DNA of 64,000 bases from Orlajensenia sp037404875 (lineage in GTDB: Bacteria; Actinomycetota; Actinomycetes; Actinomycetales; Microbacteriaceae), in NCBI RefSeq assembly GCF_037404875.1, contig NZ_JBBELO010000007.1, positions 80,624 to 144,623 of the forward strand, read 5' to 3'. The notes under the pieces were generated by a model. The model saw nothing but the letters and a program-made list of their open reading frames with translations, was not told the origin of the DNA and did no database searches. Numbering within the stretch: position 1 is the stretch's first letter; the number at the start of each line of letters is the position of its first letter. Below, one piece after another: positions 7,594 to 16,174 of this stretch. The position numbers and the translations under genes are program-made.

Positions 7594-9636
7594 GTGAGAG
7601 TCGTACTGTTCGCAGAGTCCTTCCTCCCGCACATGAATGGCGTGACGCACTCCCTCCTGCAGGTTCTGCGCCACCTGGAATCCCGAGGCGACGAGGCGCT
7701 CGTCGTCGCTCCGAAGTCGGGCCCGATCGACCAGGGCCTGCACGGCGCCGCCACGGCCCTGTTGCGCTCCGTGCCCTTGCCTTCCTACCCCGAGGTTCGC
7801 CTCACCTTCGCCCGGGCCGGTCGCCTCGCGGGCATCATCGAGCAGTTCCGGCCCGACGTGGCGCACCTCGCGTCGCCCTTCGTGCTCGGATGGCAGGCCG
7901 TCCGCGCCGCCGAACACCTCGGCGTGCCGACGGTGGCGATCTACCAGACCGATATCGCCGGGTATGCCGAGCGCTACGGCATCCCCGGTGCCGCCCCAGC
8001 GCTCGCCCGGCACGTGGCGCGGCTGCACGCCCGCGCCACCCTGACCCTCGCGCCCTCCACTGCATCCGTCGCCCAACTCGAGGCGCTCGGAGTGCCGCAC
8101 ATCCGCACGTGGGCGCGCGGGGTGGATGCGCAGCGCTTCCAGCCCGCCCGACGAAGCGAGAGCTGGCGGGCGGCCGTAGCACCGGCCGGTGAGGTGCTCG
8201 TGGGGTACGTCGGCCGCCTCGCCGCCGAGAAGCAGGTGGAGGACCTGCGCGCGATCACCGACCTTCCCGGTACCCGCCTCGTCGTCATCGGCGACGGACC
8301 TTCCCGGCCCGCTCTGGAACGGATGCTGCCCAGCGCACTGTTCACCGGCTTCCTCGCCGGTGACGAGCTCGCGCAGGCTCTCGCGAGCCTGGACGTGTTC
8401 GTGCACCCGGGCGAGACCGAGACCTTCTGCCAGAGCGTGCAGGAAGCGCTCGCCAGCGGGGTGCCCGTGGTCGCGACCGGCAGCGGCGGCCCTCTCGACC
8501 TCGTGCACAGCAGCGTGACCGGATGGCTCTACGAACCCGGCAACCTCGCCGAACTGCGTGCCCGCGTGCTCGACCTCGCCGGTGACGGCGCGAAGCGCCG
8601 CGCCTTCGGAGCCGCCGCGCGGGCATCGGTCGCCGATCGCAGCTGGAGCAGTCTGGGCGAGGAACTCATCGGCCACTACCGCGACGCCATCGCGACGCGC
8701 GTGCCGGCAGCGACAGCCGCTCCCTCGCCCGCCCCCTCAGGGCCGCGGTCCGTGAGCCTGCGCGACCGGCCGGTCGCCAAGGCCGCATCCGTCGGCGCCG
8801 TTGCGGGCGCGCCCCTTCAGCCGCCGTGGAAGCGCTACGTCGCCCTGGGCGACTCGCTGACCGAAGGGCTGTGCGACACCTCGCGGATGCCGGCCGGCCA
8901 GTACCGGGGCTGGGCCGACCGGCTCGCCCTGCTGCTCGCGTACTCGAGACCGGCGACCGATCCGCTGCGCTACGCGAATCTCGCCGTGCGCTCACGGCGC
9001 ACGGCCGAGGTGATCACCGAGCAGATGCCGCAGGCCATCGAGCTCGGAGCCGACCTGGTCTCGGTACTCGTCGGCGGCAACGACCTCGTCAAGCCGCACG
9101 TCGATCCGCGGGTCACGGCCGACATCCTCGCCGAGGGCATCGGGCGCCTCGTGGCGCCGGCCCGCGACGTGCTCGTCGTCACGGCCTTCAGCCCTCGTCG
9201 CCCGTACCTGGGCGCGCTGGATGCCCGCTTCGCGGCCTTCAATGAGCGGCTGGTGGATGCCATCGACGGCACCGGCGCGATCGTGCTCGACACGCGCAGT
9301 TTCGAGCAGCTGCGCGCTCCCGAGATGTGGGCCGCCGATCGCGTGCACCTGAACTCACGTGGCCATCGCGCCCTCGCGTACACCGCCGGAACGATGCTCG
9401 GCGTACCGGATGCGCAGACCCTCGGCGGCCTCGAGTTGGCGGTGCACGAGGAGAGCGTGCACGCCACGGAGGAGGCGGCCGTGCCCACGGGTCGATGGCT
9501 CGTCGCGCACGCCGCGCCGTGGGCGCTCCGGCGCTTGCGCGGGCACACCGCCGGCGAGGGCCGCGCCGCAAAGCACGACGCCCTCGTGGCGCTCGCGCGC
9601 GGCGCCGAGAGGCCCTCTGAGGCGGGTCTCTGCTAG
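7594..9636 (+). CDS. Fusion protein: GT4-family glycosyltransferase + SGNH/GDSL hydrolase
   Basis: A 680-residue cytoplasmic-looking fusion. Residues about 1-370 are a GT-B glycosyltransferase of the MgtA/PimB alpha-mannosyltransferase type: FAESFLPHMNGVTHSL acceptor loop, GYVGRLAAEKQVEDL, and an EX7E motif in ETFCQSVQE. A Pro/Ala-rich linker follows. From about 410 comes an SGNH hydrolase with block I GDSLTEG, block III GGND near 493 and block V DRVHLN near 582, which would deacylate or de-esterify an unknown substrate. No signal peptide is seen. The GTG at 7594 was chosen because homology begins there; its ribosome site is weak, and the frame is open upstream to 7462. Confidence 0.85.
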   Translation: MRVVLFAESFLPHMNGVTHSLLQVLRHLESRGDEALVVAPKSGPIDQGLHGAATALLRSVPLPSYPEVRLTFARAGRLAGIIEQFRPDVAHLASPFVLGWQAVRAAEHLGVPTVAIYQTDIAGYAERYGIPGAAPALARHVARLHARATLTLAPSTASVAQLEALGVPHIRTWARGVDAQRFQPARRSESWRAAVAPAGEVLVGYVGRLAAEKQVEDLRAITDLPGTRLVVIGDGPSRPALERMLPSALFTGFLAGDELAQALASLDVFVHPGETETFCQSVQEALASGVPVVATGSGGPLDLVHSSVTGWLYEPGNLAELRARVLDLAGDGAKRRAFGAAARASVADRSWSSLGEELIGHYRDAIATRVPAATAAPSPAPSGPRSVSLRDRPVAKAASVGAVAGAPLQPPWKRYVALGDSLTEGLCDTSRMPAGQYRGWADRLALLLAYSRPATDPLRYANLAVRSRRTAEVITEQMPQAIELGADLVSVLVGGNDLVKPHVDPRVTADILAEGIGRLVAPARDVLVVTAFSPRRPYLGALDARFAAFNERLVDAIDGTGAIVLDTRSFEQLRAPEMWAADRVHLNSRGHRALAYTAGTMLGVPDAQTLGGLELAVHEESVHATEEAAVPTGRWLVAHAAPWALRRLRGHTAGEGRAAKHDALVALARGAERPSEAGLC

Positions 9637-9881
9637 TGTTGGTGTGGCCCACATGTGGGCTGCTCACAATTGAAGAGAGCACCAACGGAGCAGGCTGGCA
9701 GGATGCTGGTCCCCTGTGGTGGCTTACCAAGCGGCCGATTCGCGGCATCCGTTTGGTGGACTTCTACTGGTGGCCAGCGCAAGCGAATCAACCTGACGCG
9801 CTGAAATCTGCCTGTTCCCCCTGCTCCTGCGTAGGAGTCGTGCCCATACGGTCGCGACGTTAAACAAAGGAGAAAGACCTC
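9637..9881 (+). promoter_or_regulatory. Structured pnp leader with possible small upstream ORF
   Basis: These 245 bases before pnp hold a cruciform-like structure. GTTGGTG (9638-9644) pairs with CACCAAC (9680-9686) around a perfect 14-bp palindrome, GCCCACATGTGGGC (9647-9660). After it a 33-codon ORF runs from the ATG at 9703 to a stop at 9802-9804, with GGTGG direct repeats inside. pnp mRNAs in other bacteria carry leader hairpins used for RNase III/PNPase autoregulation, so a similar role is plausible here but inferred. Confidence 0.5.
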
Positions 9882-12182
9882 TTGGAAGGTCCAGAAATCA
9901 CGTTCGCCGAGACCGTCATCGACAATGGCTCGTTCGGCACCCGCACCATCCGCTTCGAGACCGGCCGTCTCGCCCAGCAGGCCCAGGGCTCTGCTGCCGC
10001 CTACATCGACGAAGAGACCATGCTTCTCTCGGCGACGAGCGTCTCCAAGCAGCCGAAGGACAACTTCGACTTCTTCCCGCTGACGATCGACGTCGAAGAG
10101 CGCATGTACGCCGCCGGCCGCATCCCCGGATCGTTCTTCCGTCGTGAGGGCCGCCCCTCGACCGAGGCGATCCTCACCTGCCGCCTCATCGACCGTCCGC
10201 TGCGTCCGTCGTTCGTCGACGGCCTGCGCAACGAGATCCAGGTCGTCGTGACGGTTCTGGCCATCGAGCCCGACGAGCTCTACGACGTGCTCGCCATCAA
10301 CGCGGCGTCGATGTCGACCCAGCTCGCCGGCCTCCCGTTCTCGGGCCCCATCGGCGGTGTGCGCCTCGCGCTCATCCCCACCGAGCACGGCAAGGGCCAG
10401 TGGGTCGCGTTCCCGAAGTACTCGCAGCTCGCGGATGCCGTCTTCAGCATGGTCGTCGCGGGTCGCGTCGTCACCGACGAGTCCGGCAACCAGGATGTCG
10501 CGATCATGATGATCGAGGCAGAGGCCACCGACGGCGCCTGGAACCTCATCCAGGGCGGCGCCGTCAAGCCGAACGAAGAGGTCATCGCCGAGGGCATCGA
10601 GGCGGCCAAGCCGTTCATCGCCCAGCTGGTCGAGGCACAGGCGAAGGTCGCCGCTGCGGCCGCCAAGCCGACCGCCGACTTCCCGGTGTTCCCGCCCTAC
10701 GAGCAGTCCACGTATGACGCCGTCGCCGGCCTCGCCTACGACGAGCTCAAGGGCGTCTACCAGATCGCCGACAAGATCGCCCGCCAGAACGCGGACGACG
10801 AGCTCAAGGCGCGCGTCAAGCAGGCCATCACGGCCAAGGTCGACGCCGGTGAGCTCGAGGCCGGTGCACTGCACCAGTTCAGCGCCGCCTACAAGTCGGT
10901 CACCAAGCTCGTCATGCGCACCCGTGTGCTGAACGAGGGCATCCGCATCGACGGCCGCGGGCTCGCGGACATCCGCCCGCTCGACGCCGAGGTCGCCGTG
11001 ATCCCGCGCGTGCACGGCTCGGCGATCTTCCAGCGCGGCGAGACCCAGATCCTGGGTGTCACCACGCTGAACATGCTCAAGATGGAGCAGCAGATCGACG
11101 CGCTCACGCCCGAGAAGCACAAGCGCTACATGCACAACTACAACTTCCCGCCCTACTCGACCGGTGAGACCGGCCGCGTGGGTTCGCCGAAGCGTCGCGA
11201 GATCGGACACGGTGCTCTCGCCGAGCGCGCCCTCGTTCCGGTGCTGCCCTCGCGCGAGGAGTTCCCCTACGCGATCCGCCAGGTCTCCGAGGCACTCGGA
11301 TCCAACGGATCGACCTCCATGGGCTCCGTGTGCGCCTCGACCCTGTCGCTGCTGAACGCCGGTGTGCCGCTGCGCGCCCCGGTCGCCGGCATCGCCATGG
11401 GCCTCATCTCCGACACCATCGACGGCCAGACCCGCTACGCGGCCCTGACCGACATCCTCGGTGCCGAAGACGCCCTGGGCGACATGGACTTCAAGGTCGC
11501 CGGTACCAGCGAGTTCGTCACCGCGATCCAGCTCGACACCAAGCTCGACGGCATCCCCGCGTCCGTGCTCGGTGCCGCCCTCAAGCAGGCCAAGGATGCG
11601 CGCACCACGATCCTGCAGGTTCTGAACGCGGCCATCGACGCTCCCGACGAGATGGCTCCGACGGCTCCGCGCGTGATCAGCGTGCAGATCCCCGTCGACA
11701 AGATCGGCGAGCTCATCGGCCCCAAGGGCAAGACGATCAACTCCATCCAGGACGAGACCGGCGCCGACATCTCCATCGAGGAGGACGGCACCGTCTACAT
11801 CGGTGCGGTCGACGGCCCCTCGGCCGAGGCTGCCCGCCTGCGGGTGAACGCGATCGCCAACCCGACCAACCCCGAGGTCGGCGAGCAGTTCCTCGGAACC
11901 GTCGTCAAGATCGCGGCCTTCGGCGCGTTCGTCTCCCTGCTCCCGGGCAAGGACGGCCTGCTGCACATCAGCGAGGTGCGCAAGCTCGCCGGCGGCAAGC
12001 GCGTCGAGAACGTCGAAGACGTTCTCGGTGTCGGTCAGAAGGTGCTCGTCGAGATCACGAAGATCGACGACCGCGGCAAGCTCTCGCTCGCCCCGGTCAT
12101 CGCCGACGAGGCCGAGGGCGCCGGCGAGGCCGCAGCTCCCGCCGAGGGCGCTCAGCAGCCTGAGAGCGTGAACGCCGAGTAG
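9882..12182 (+). CDS. pnp: Polyribonucleotide nucleotidyltransferase (PNPase)
   Basis: A 766-residue exoribonuclease that degrades RNA 3' to 5' by phosphorolysis and can also add nucleotides. Order of domains: first RNase PH core (to about 230), helical linker, second RNase PH core (about 345-565, with TSMGSVCASTLSLLNAG and ALGDMDFKVAGT), KH domain (ISVQIPVDKIGELIGPKGKT, about 605-660), and S1 domain (FLGTVVKIAAFGAFVSLLPG, about 670-745). The start is TTG at 9882 with AAAGGAGAAAGA just upstream. It is usual actinobacterial length. It is followed by an inverted-repeat terminator and, unusually, not by the M16 peptidase gene. Confidence 0.98.
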   Translation: MEGPEITFAETVIDNGSFGTRTIRFETGRLAQQAQGSAAAYIDEETMLLSATSVSKQPKDNFDFFPLTIDVEERMYAAGRIPGSFFRREGRPSTEAILTCRLIDRPLRPSFVDGLRNEIQVVVTVLAIEPDELYDVLAINAASMSTQLAGLPFSGPIGGVRLALIPTEHGKGQWVAFPKYSQLADAVFSMVVAGRVVTDESGNQDVAIMMIEAEATDGAWNLIQGGAVKPNEEVIAEGIEAAKPFIAQLVEAQAKVAAAAAKPTADFPVFPPYEQSTYDAVAGLAYDELKGVYQIADKIARQNADDELKARVKQAITAKVDAGELEAGALHQFSAAYKSVTKLVMRTRVLNEGIRIDGRGLADIRPLDAEVAVIPRVHGSAIFQRGETQILGVTTLNMLKMEQQIDALTPEKHKRYMHNYNFPPYSTGETGRVGSPKRREIGHGALAERALVPVLPSREEFPYAIRQVSEALGSNGSTSMGSVCASTLSLLNAGVPLRAPVAGIAMGLISDTIDGQTRYAALTDILGAEDALGDMDFKVAGTSEFVTAIQLDTKLDGIPASVLGAALKQAKDARTTILQVLNAAIDAPDEMAPTAPRVISVQIPVDKIGELIGPKGKTINSIQDETGADISIEEDGTVYIGAVDGPSAEAARLRVNAIANPTNPEVGEQFLGTVVKIAAFGAFVSLLPGKDGLLHISEVRKLAGGKRVENVEDVLGVGQKVLVEITKIDDRGKLSLAPVIADEAEGAGEAAAPAEGAQQPESVNAE

Positions 12183-12192
12183 TTCCCGCACG

Positions 12193-12267
12193 ACGACGGA
12201 TGCCCGTCGTCCGGCCCGAGGCCCCGCACCATGCGGGCGATCGGGTCGGGCGGCGGGCATCCGTCGT
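12193..12267. terminator. Large inverted repeat after pnp
   Basis: A perfect 14-bp stem, ACGACGGATGCCCG at 12193-12206 with CGGGCATCCGTCGT at 12254-12267, encloses a second small hairpin, CCCGCA-CCA-TGCGGG, at 12223-12237. There is no T-run, as is common for high-GC terminators. It is the likely end of the pnp transcript. Confidence 0.55.
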
Positions 12268-12351
12268 TCCGGGGGATCGTGACAAACGTCATGCCGCGAT
12301 CACGACGGCAGTGACGGGTCGTTCCCGCCATGCCCCCGCAGGATTGGGGGC

Positions 12352-13293
12352 ATGGATACAGAAATACGTGCGCGGGACGAGTCAGACGTCGCCGCCCTCG
12401 AGGCGCTGCCGGCCATCGACGCGGTCGGCCTGAGCAAGGCCTACGGGTCGGTCCGAGCGGTCGACCGCATCGATCTGCGGGTGCGACCGGGCGAGATCGT
12501 GGCCTTCCTCGGACCCAACGGCGCCGGCAAGACCACGAGCATCGACATGATGCTCGGACTCGCCTCACCCGACAGCGGCAGCGTGCGCATCTTCGGCCGT
12601 TCGCCCCGCGCCGCGATCTCCCAAGGGCTCGTATCGGCGGTGCTTCAGACCGGCGGACTGCTGAAGGACCTGACGGTGCGCGAGACGGTACGCCTCACGG
12701 CATCGCTGTTCACCGACCCGCGCCCGGTCGATGACGTGATGCAGCGCGCGGGCATCACGCTGATCGCCGACCGCATGGTGGGCAAGTGCTCCGGCGGCGA
12801 GCAGCAGCGCCTGCGGTTCGCGATGGCGTTGCTCAGTGATCCGGGACTGCTCATCCTCGACGAGCCGACGACGGGCATGGACGTGGAGGGTCGCCGCGAC
12901 TTCTGGGGTGCCATCCGCGCGGACGCGGAGCGCGGACGCACCGTGCTCTTCGCCACGCACTACCTCGACGAGGCCGACGCCTACGCCGACCGCATCGTGC
13001 TTCTGCGCCACGGGCGCGTGGTGGCCGACGGCACGGCAACCGAGGTGAAGAACCTCGCAGCCGACCGTACGGTGCGCGCCACGATCGAGCAGGTCGACGC
13101 CGACGCGCTCGCTGCCCTGCCCGGCGTGATCGGTGTCGAGCGCCGAGGACAGCGCATCGGCATCACCACGGGCGATTCGGATGCGGTGGCCCGCTACCTG
13201 CTCACCCAGACCGCCGCGTACGACATCGAGATCACCGCGCAGGGGCTCGAAGACGTCTTCATCGCACTTACTTCGGAAGGACAGCCCTCATGA
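12352..13293 (+). CDS. ABC transporter ATP-binding protein (DrrA-like)
   Basis: A 313-residue ATPase subunit. Walker A is GPNGAGKTT (about residues 52-60), the Q-loop is in LQTGGLLKDLTV, the signature is CSGGEQQRL (a C-variant of LSGGQ), Walker B is LLILDEPTTGMD, and the H-loop is FATHYLDEADAY. This type powers ABC-2 exporters of drugs or lipids. It overlaps the permease gene by four bases (ATGA at 13290) and is followed by a two-component system, so a stress-inducible efflux unit is likely. The first 30 residues are charged and poorly conserved; no strong ribosome site is seen. Confidence 0.92.
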   Translation: MDTEIRARDESDVAALEALPAIDAVGLSKAYGSVRAVDRIDLRVRPGEIVAFLGPNGAGKTTSIDMMLGLASPDSGSVRIFGRSPRAAISQGLVSAVLQTGGLLKDLTVRETVRLTASLFTDPRPVDDVMQRAGITLIADRMVGKCSGGEQQRLRFAMALLSDPGLLILDEPTTGMDVEGRRDFWGAIRADAERGRTVLFATHYLDEADAYADRIVLLRHGRVVADGTATEVKNLAADRTVRATIEQVDADALAALPGVIGVERRGQRIGITTGDSDAVARYLLTQTAAYDIEITAQGLEDVFIALTSEGQPS

Positions 13294-14102
13294 GCACCGC
13301 CATCGAAGATCGCGTCAGCCTGGAGCGCACGGCCGCGCCGCTCGGCGGCTTCAACCTCACCTTCCTCGGCATCGAACTGCGCCGGAAGCTGCGCAACCGT
13401 CGTTCGATCGCGTTCACCGTCGTCTTTCCCGTGCTGATGTACTACCTCGCCGGCTATCCGAACCACGACGTTGCCCTCACCGAAGTTCCACTCGCGCAGG
13501 GCGGCCTGTCGGTCGCCGCCTACATCATGGTCTCGATGGCGCTCTACGGGGCGATGATGTCGGCCACCAACGCTGGAGGAGCGGTCGCGACGGAGCGGGC
13601 GCTCGGGTGGAGCCGGCAGTTGCGCCTGACGCCCCTGAACCCCATGGCGAACGTGGCCATGAAACTCATCGCCGGAATGATGTTCGGACTCATCGCCGTG
13701 GTGGCGACCTATCTCGCCGGCGTCATCAGCGGCGTGCATATGTCGGCCGCGCAGTGGATCTTCTCCGGCTTGGCAGCCTGGCTGCTGGGCTCGGCGGTGT
13801 TCACCACGCTCGGCCTGCTGTTCGGCTACCTCGTTCCCGGCGAGAACGCGATGCAGGTCACGAGCCTCGTCGTGGTGTTCTTCTCGTTCATCGGCGGCCT
13901 GTTCTACCCGGTGAGCATGATGCCGCCGATCATGCAGGATGTCGCGGCGTGGACGCCGGTCTACGGCATCGGCGAGATCGCCCGCGCACCGCTCACGGGT
14001 CAGGGATTCGACGCTCTCGTGCTGGTGAACGCGGTGTGCTGGTTCGCGATTTTCGCGGTGGGCACGGCGCTGCTGTTCCGCCGCGACACCAAGCGGGTCT
14101 AG
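13290..14102 (+). CDS. ABC-2 type exporter permease
   Basis: A 270-residue membrane protein with six hydrophobic segments. The core ABC-2 pattern is an N-terminal cytoplasmic stretch (LGIELRRKLRNRRSI), a first helix reaching LMYYLAGYP, a long loop, then SMALYGAMMSATNAGGAVATERALGW with the family's conserved coupling region, and C-terminal helices ending at FRRDTKRV. It pairs with the ATPase whose stop it overlaps. The substrate is unknown; a drug, bacteriocin or lipid are the usual ones. Confidence 0.9.
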   Translation: MSTAIEDRVSLERTAAPLGGFNLTFLGIELRRKLRNRRSIAFTVVFPVLMYYLAGYPNHDVALTEVPLAQGGLSVAAYIMVSMALYGAMMSATNAGGAVATERALGWSRQLRLTPLNPMANVAMKLIAGMMFGLIAVVATYLAGVISGVHMSAAQWIFSGLAAWLLGSAVFTTLGLLFGYLVPGENAMQVTSLVVVFFSFIGGLFYPVSMMPPIMQDVAAWTPVYGIGEIARAPLTGQGFDALVLVNAVCWFAIFAVGTALLFRRDTKRV

Positions 14103-14154
14103 GGCGAACCGTCGGTCGTGCACGGACAGGTCAGTGGAGCGAAGAGGGGCTGAG

Positions 14155-14160
14155 TAGGGT
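14155..14160 (+). promoter_or_regulatory. -10 box before the sensor kinase gene
   Basis: TAGGGT followed by seven bases and the GTG at 14168 gives the kinase gene its own possible leaderless promoter, separate from the ABC genes. Confidence 0.45.
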
Positions 14161-14167
14161 GGACGAC

Positions 14168-15331
14168 GTGCAGCGACAGGGCGTCGATGAGCAGTGGGCC
14201 GGCCCCGGCTGGCCCATCCTGCCTCCGTCGATGGCGATCGCACGGCGGGCGGGAGTGCGCACCGTGCTCTGGTCGAACAGCGCGGCGCGCTGGTACGTCG
14301 GCGCCGCCCTCGCCGACATCTGGCTGATCGCCATCGCGGTGAACATCGCCCAGGAGGATTCTGGGCCGGCGCCGGCATGGGGCATCGCCCTCGTTGTGCT
14401 GTTCGGCATCGCGTTCGCGATCGCGGCTCCGCTGTGCTGGGCGCTTCCCCGAGGCACGCGACTGTTCGTCCCGACGGGGCTCTTCCTGCTCTCGCTCACG
14501 CTGGTGCCGTGGCTCGCCTGGGGCGTGTCGGGTCTCTGGACCTATGTCGGCGTCATCATCGGCATGGCCGTGCTCTCGTGGGGCCAGACGTGGTGGCTCA
14601 TCTTCGGGCTGGCGGCGCTCGGGGCCGTCTTCGAGTTCATGGGGAACGGCTGGAGTGAGGGGCTCTTCTACGGGCCGGTGATCATCCTCTCGATCTCGAT
14701 GATGATGGCGTCCTTCGCACGGGTGCTGGCGTCGATGAACCAGCTGACGGCGACACAGCGCGAGATGGAACGCCTTGCGGCTGAGCAGGAGCGCAGTCGG
14801 GTGGCCCGCGACATGCACGACATCCTCGGGCATTCCCTCACCGTCATCACGGTCAAGGCCGAACTGGCGAGGCGACTGATGGATGTGGACCCGGAACGCG
14901 CCCGCCGCGAGATCGGCGAGGTCGAGGACCTCTCCAGGGTGGCGCTCGCCGACGTGCGCTCCACTGTCGCGGGATTCCGTGGCGTGAACCTGGTCGCGGA
15001 ACTGGCGGCCGCCCGCTCCGCCCTCTCGAGCGCCGGCATCACGGCAGACCTGCCCTCGACGACGGATGCCGTTCCTCCCGAGCGACGCGAGCTCGCCGCC
15101 TGGGTGGTGCGCGAGGGGGTCACGAACGTCATCCGGCACTCCGGCGCTCACCTGTGCCGCGTGCGCCTCGACGCAGACGCCATCGAGGTGGCCGATGACG
15201 GCATCGGGGTCGCCAGCCAGGTGCCTGGCACCGGGCTGACCGGGTTGAGGGAACGTGCGGAGGCCGTGGGTGCACGTCTGTCCATGACGACCTCGGAGCT
15301 CGGCGGCCTCAGCCTCATGGTGCGCACGTGA
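14168..15331 (+). CDS. Sensor histidine kinase (HisKA_3 / DesK-like)
   Basis: A kinase of about 387 residues. The N-terminal half has five or six hydrophobic helices (about residues 35-190) with no large extracellular domain, typical of kinases that sense membrane state or the partner transporter. The phospho-acceptor His lies in ARDMHDILGHSL near residue 213. The HATPase part shows VVREGVTNVIRHSGA (N box) and EVADDGIGV with GTGLTGLRERAE (G boxes). The GTG at 14168 suits the leaderless rule; another GTG at 14159 is possible. The stop overlaps the response regulator start by four bases. Confidence 0.9.
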   Translation: MQRQGVDEQWAGPGWPILPPSMAIARRAGVRTVLWSNSAARWYVGAALADIWLIAIAVNIAQEDSGPAPAWGIALVVLFGIAFAIAAPLCWALPRGTRLFVPTGLFLLSLTLVPWLAWGVSGLWTYVGVIIGMAVLSWGQTWWLIFGLAALGAVFEFMGNGWSEGLFYGPVIILSISMMMASFARVLASMNQLTATQREMERLAAEQERSRVARDMHDILGHSLTVITVKAELARRLMDVDPERARREIGEVEDLSRVALADVRSTVAGFRGVNLVAELAAARSALSSAGITADLPSTTDAVPPERRELAAWVVREGVTNVIRHSGAHLCRVRLDADAIEVADDGIGVASQVPGTGLTGLRERAEAVGARLSMTTSELGGLSLMVRT

Positions 15332-15933
15332 TCCGCTTGCTCATCGCCGATGACCAGGCCCTGGTCAGGGGAGCGCTCTCGGCGCTGCTCAGCCTCGAAC
15401 ACGACATCGAGGTCGTCAGCGAGGTGGGTCGTGGAGACGAGGTCGTCGCCGCAGCCCTCGCCGCGGCCCCCGATGTCGCCCTGCTCGACATCGAGATGCC
15501 GGGCATGGACGGCATCGCCGCAGCCGGGCAGTTGCGGCGGCAGGTGCCGCAGTGCCGCATCCTCATCGTGACGACCTTCGGGCGGCCCGGCTACCTGACC
15601 CGGGCCATCCAAGCGGGCGCTTCGGGCTTCGTCGTGAAGGACACCCCGGCCGCGCAACTCGCCGACGCGGTACGCCGGGTCGCGATGGGCCTGCGGGTGG
15701 TCGATCCCGCACTCGCCGCCGAGTCTCTCGCGCAGGGCTACTCGCCGCTGACGGAACGGGAGAAGGGCGTGCTGCAGGTCGCCAGGTCCGGTGGTTCCAT
15801 CGCCGAGATCGCGCGCATCCTGCACCTCTCGGAGGGCACGGTGCGAAATCACCTCTCGAACGTCATCGGCAAGACGGGCGGACGTAACCGTGCCGATGCC
15901 GCCCGGATCGCCGAGCAGAACGGCTGGTTGTGA
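15328..15933 (+). CDS. LuxR/NarL-type response regulator (DesR-like)
   Basis: A 201-residue regulator. The receiver domain has Asp pair DD at residues 8-9, phospho-acceptor Asp54 in ALLDIEMPG, and Lys in FVVKDTPA. The C-terminal LuxR-type helix-turn-helix spans about 135-195 (YSPLTEREKGVLQVA, then IARILHLSEGTVRNHLSNVI). It should be phosphorylated by the kinase encoded immediately upstream (GTGA overlap at 15328-15331) and probably controls the ABC exporter genes before it. It ends seven bases from a convergent gene. Confidence 0.93.
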   Translation: MIRLLIADDQALVRGALSALLSLEHDIEVVSEVGRGDEVVAAALAAAPDVALLDIEMPGMDGIAAAGQLRRQVPQCRILIVTTFGRPGYLTRAIQAGASGFVVKDTPAAQLADAVRRVAMGLRVVDPALAAESLAQGYSPLTEREKGVLQVARSGGSIAEIARILHLSEGTVRNHLSNVIGKTGGRNRADAARIAEQNGWL

Positions 15934-15940
15934 CGGCTGC

Positions 15941-16174
15941 TCAGCGCAGGGGCGCGTAGGTTCCCAGCAGCACCGACGAATCGTTGTCGCGACGCGCGGC
16001 TGCGGCCTCGGCCGCCGCGGCGAGCCGCAGGGTGAGCTGCTCCCGATCCGGCACACGCAGCGAGCGTCGGCGCCCCCACGCCTCGAGCGCTCGCCCGATG
16101 CGGATGGCCAGGCCGTTGACGCCCCGCGCCGACGCACCGGCGGTGCCGAGGGGAGATGCTATTGCTGCGTTCAT
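15941..16174 (-). CDS. Small Ala/Arg-rich protein translationally coupled to an ArsR regulator
   Basis: A 77-residue protein with no recognised domain. It starts at the ATG 16172-16174, which overlaps the ArsR stop codon (ATGA), so it is translated after the regulator. The middle is amphipathic and basic (IRIGRALEAWGRRR), and the rest is helix-prone (LTLRLAAAAEAAAARRDN). There are no clear membrane segments or Cys/His sites. Coupling suggests a link to whatever the regulator controls; the function is unknown. Confidence 0.6.
   Translation of the reverse strand: MNAAIASPLGTAGASARGVNGLAIRIGRALEAWGRRRSLRVPDREQLTLRLAAAAEAAAARRDNDSSVLLGTYAPLR

Noticed and set aside
9636..9863. 75-codon frame in the pnp leader with two Trp-Trp pairs
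   Set aside because: No ribosome site, starts on the stop of the previous gene, and overlaps the stem-loop; kept only as leader sequence.
9633..12260. 875-codon minus-strand frame opposite pnp
   Set aside because: The whole of pnp is coded on the other strand with all domains; the antisense frame shows no domain and reads low-complexity.
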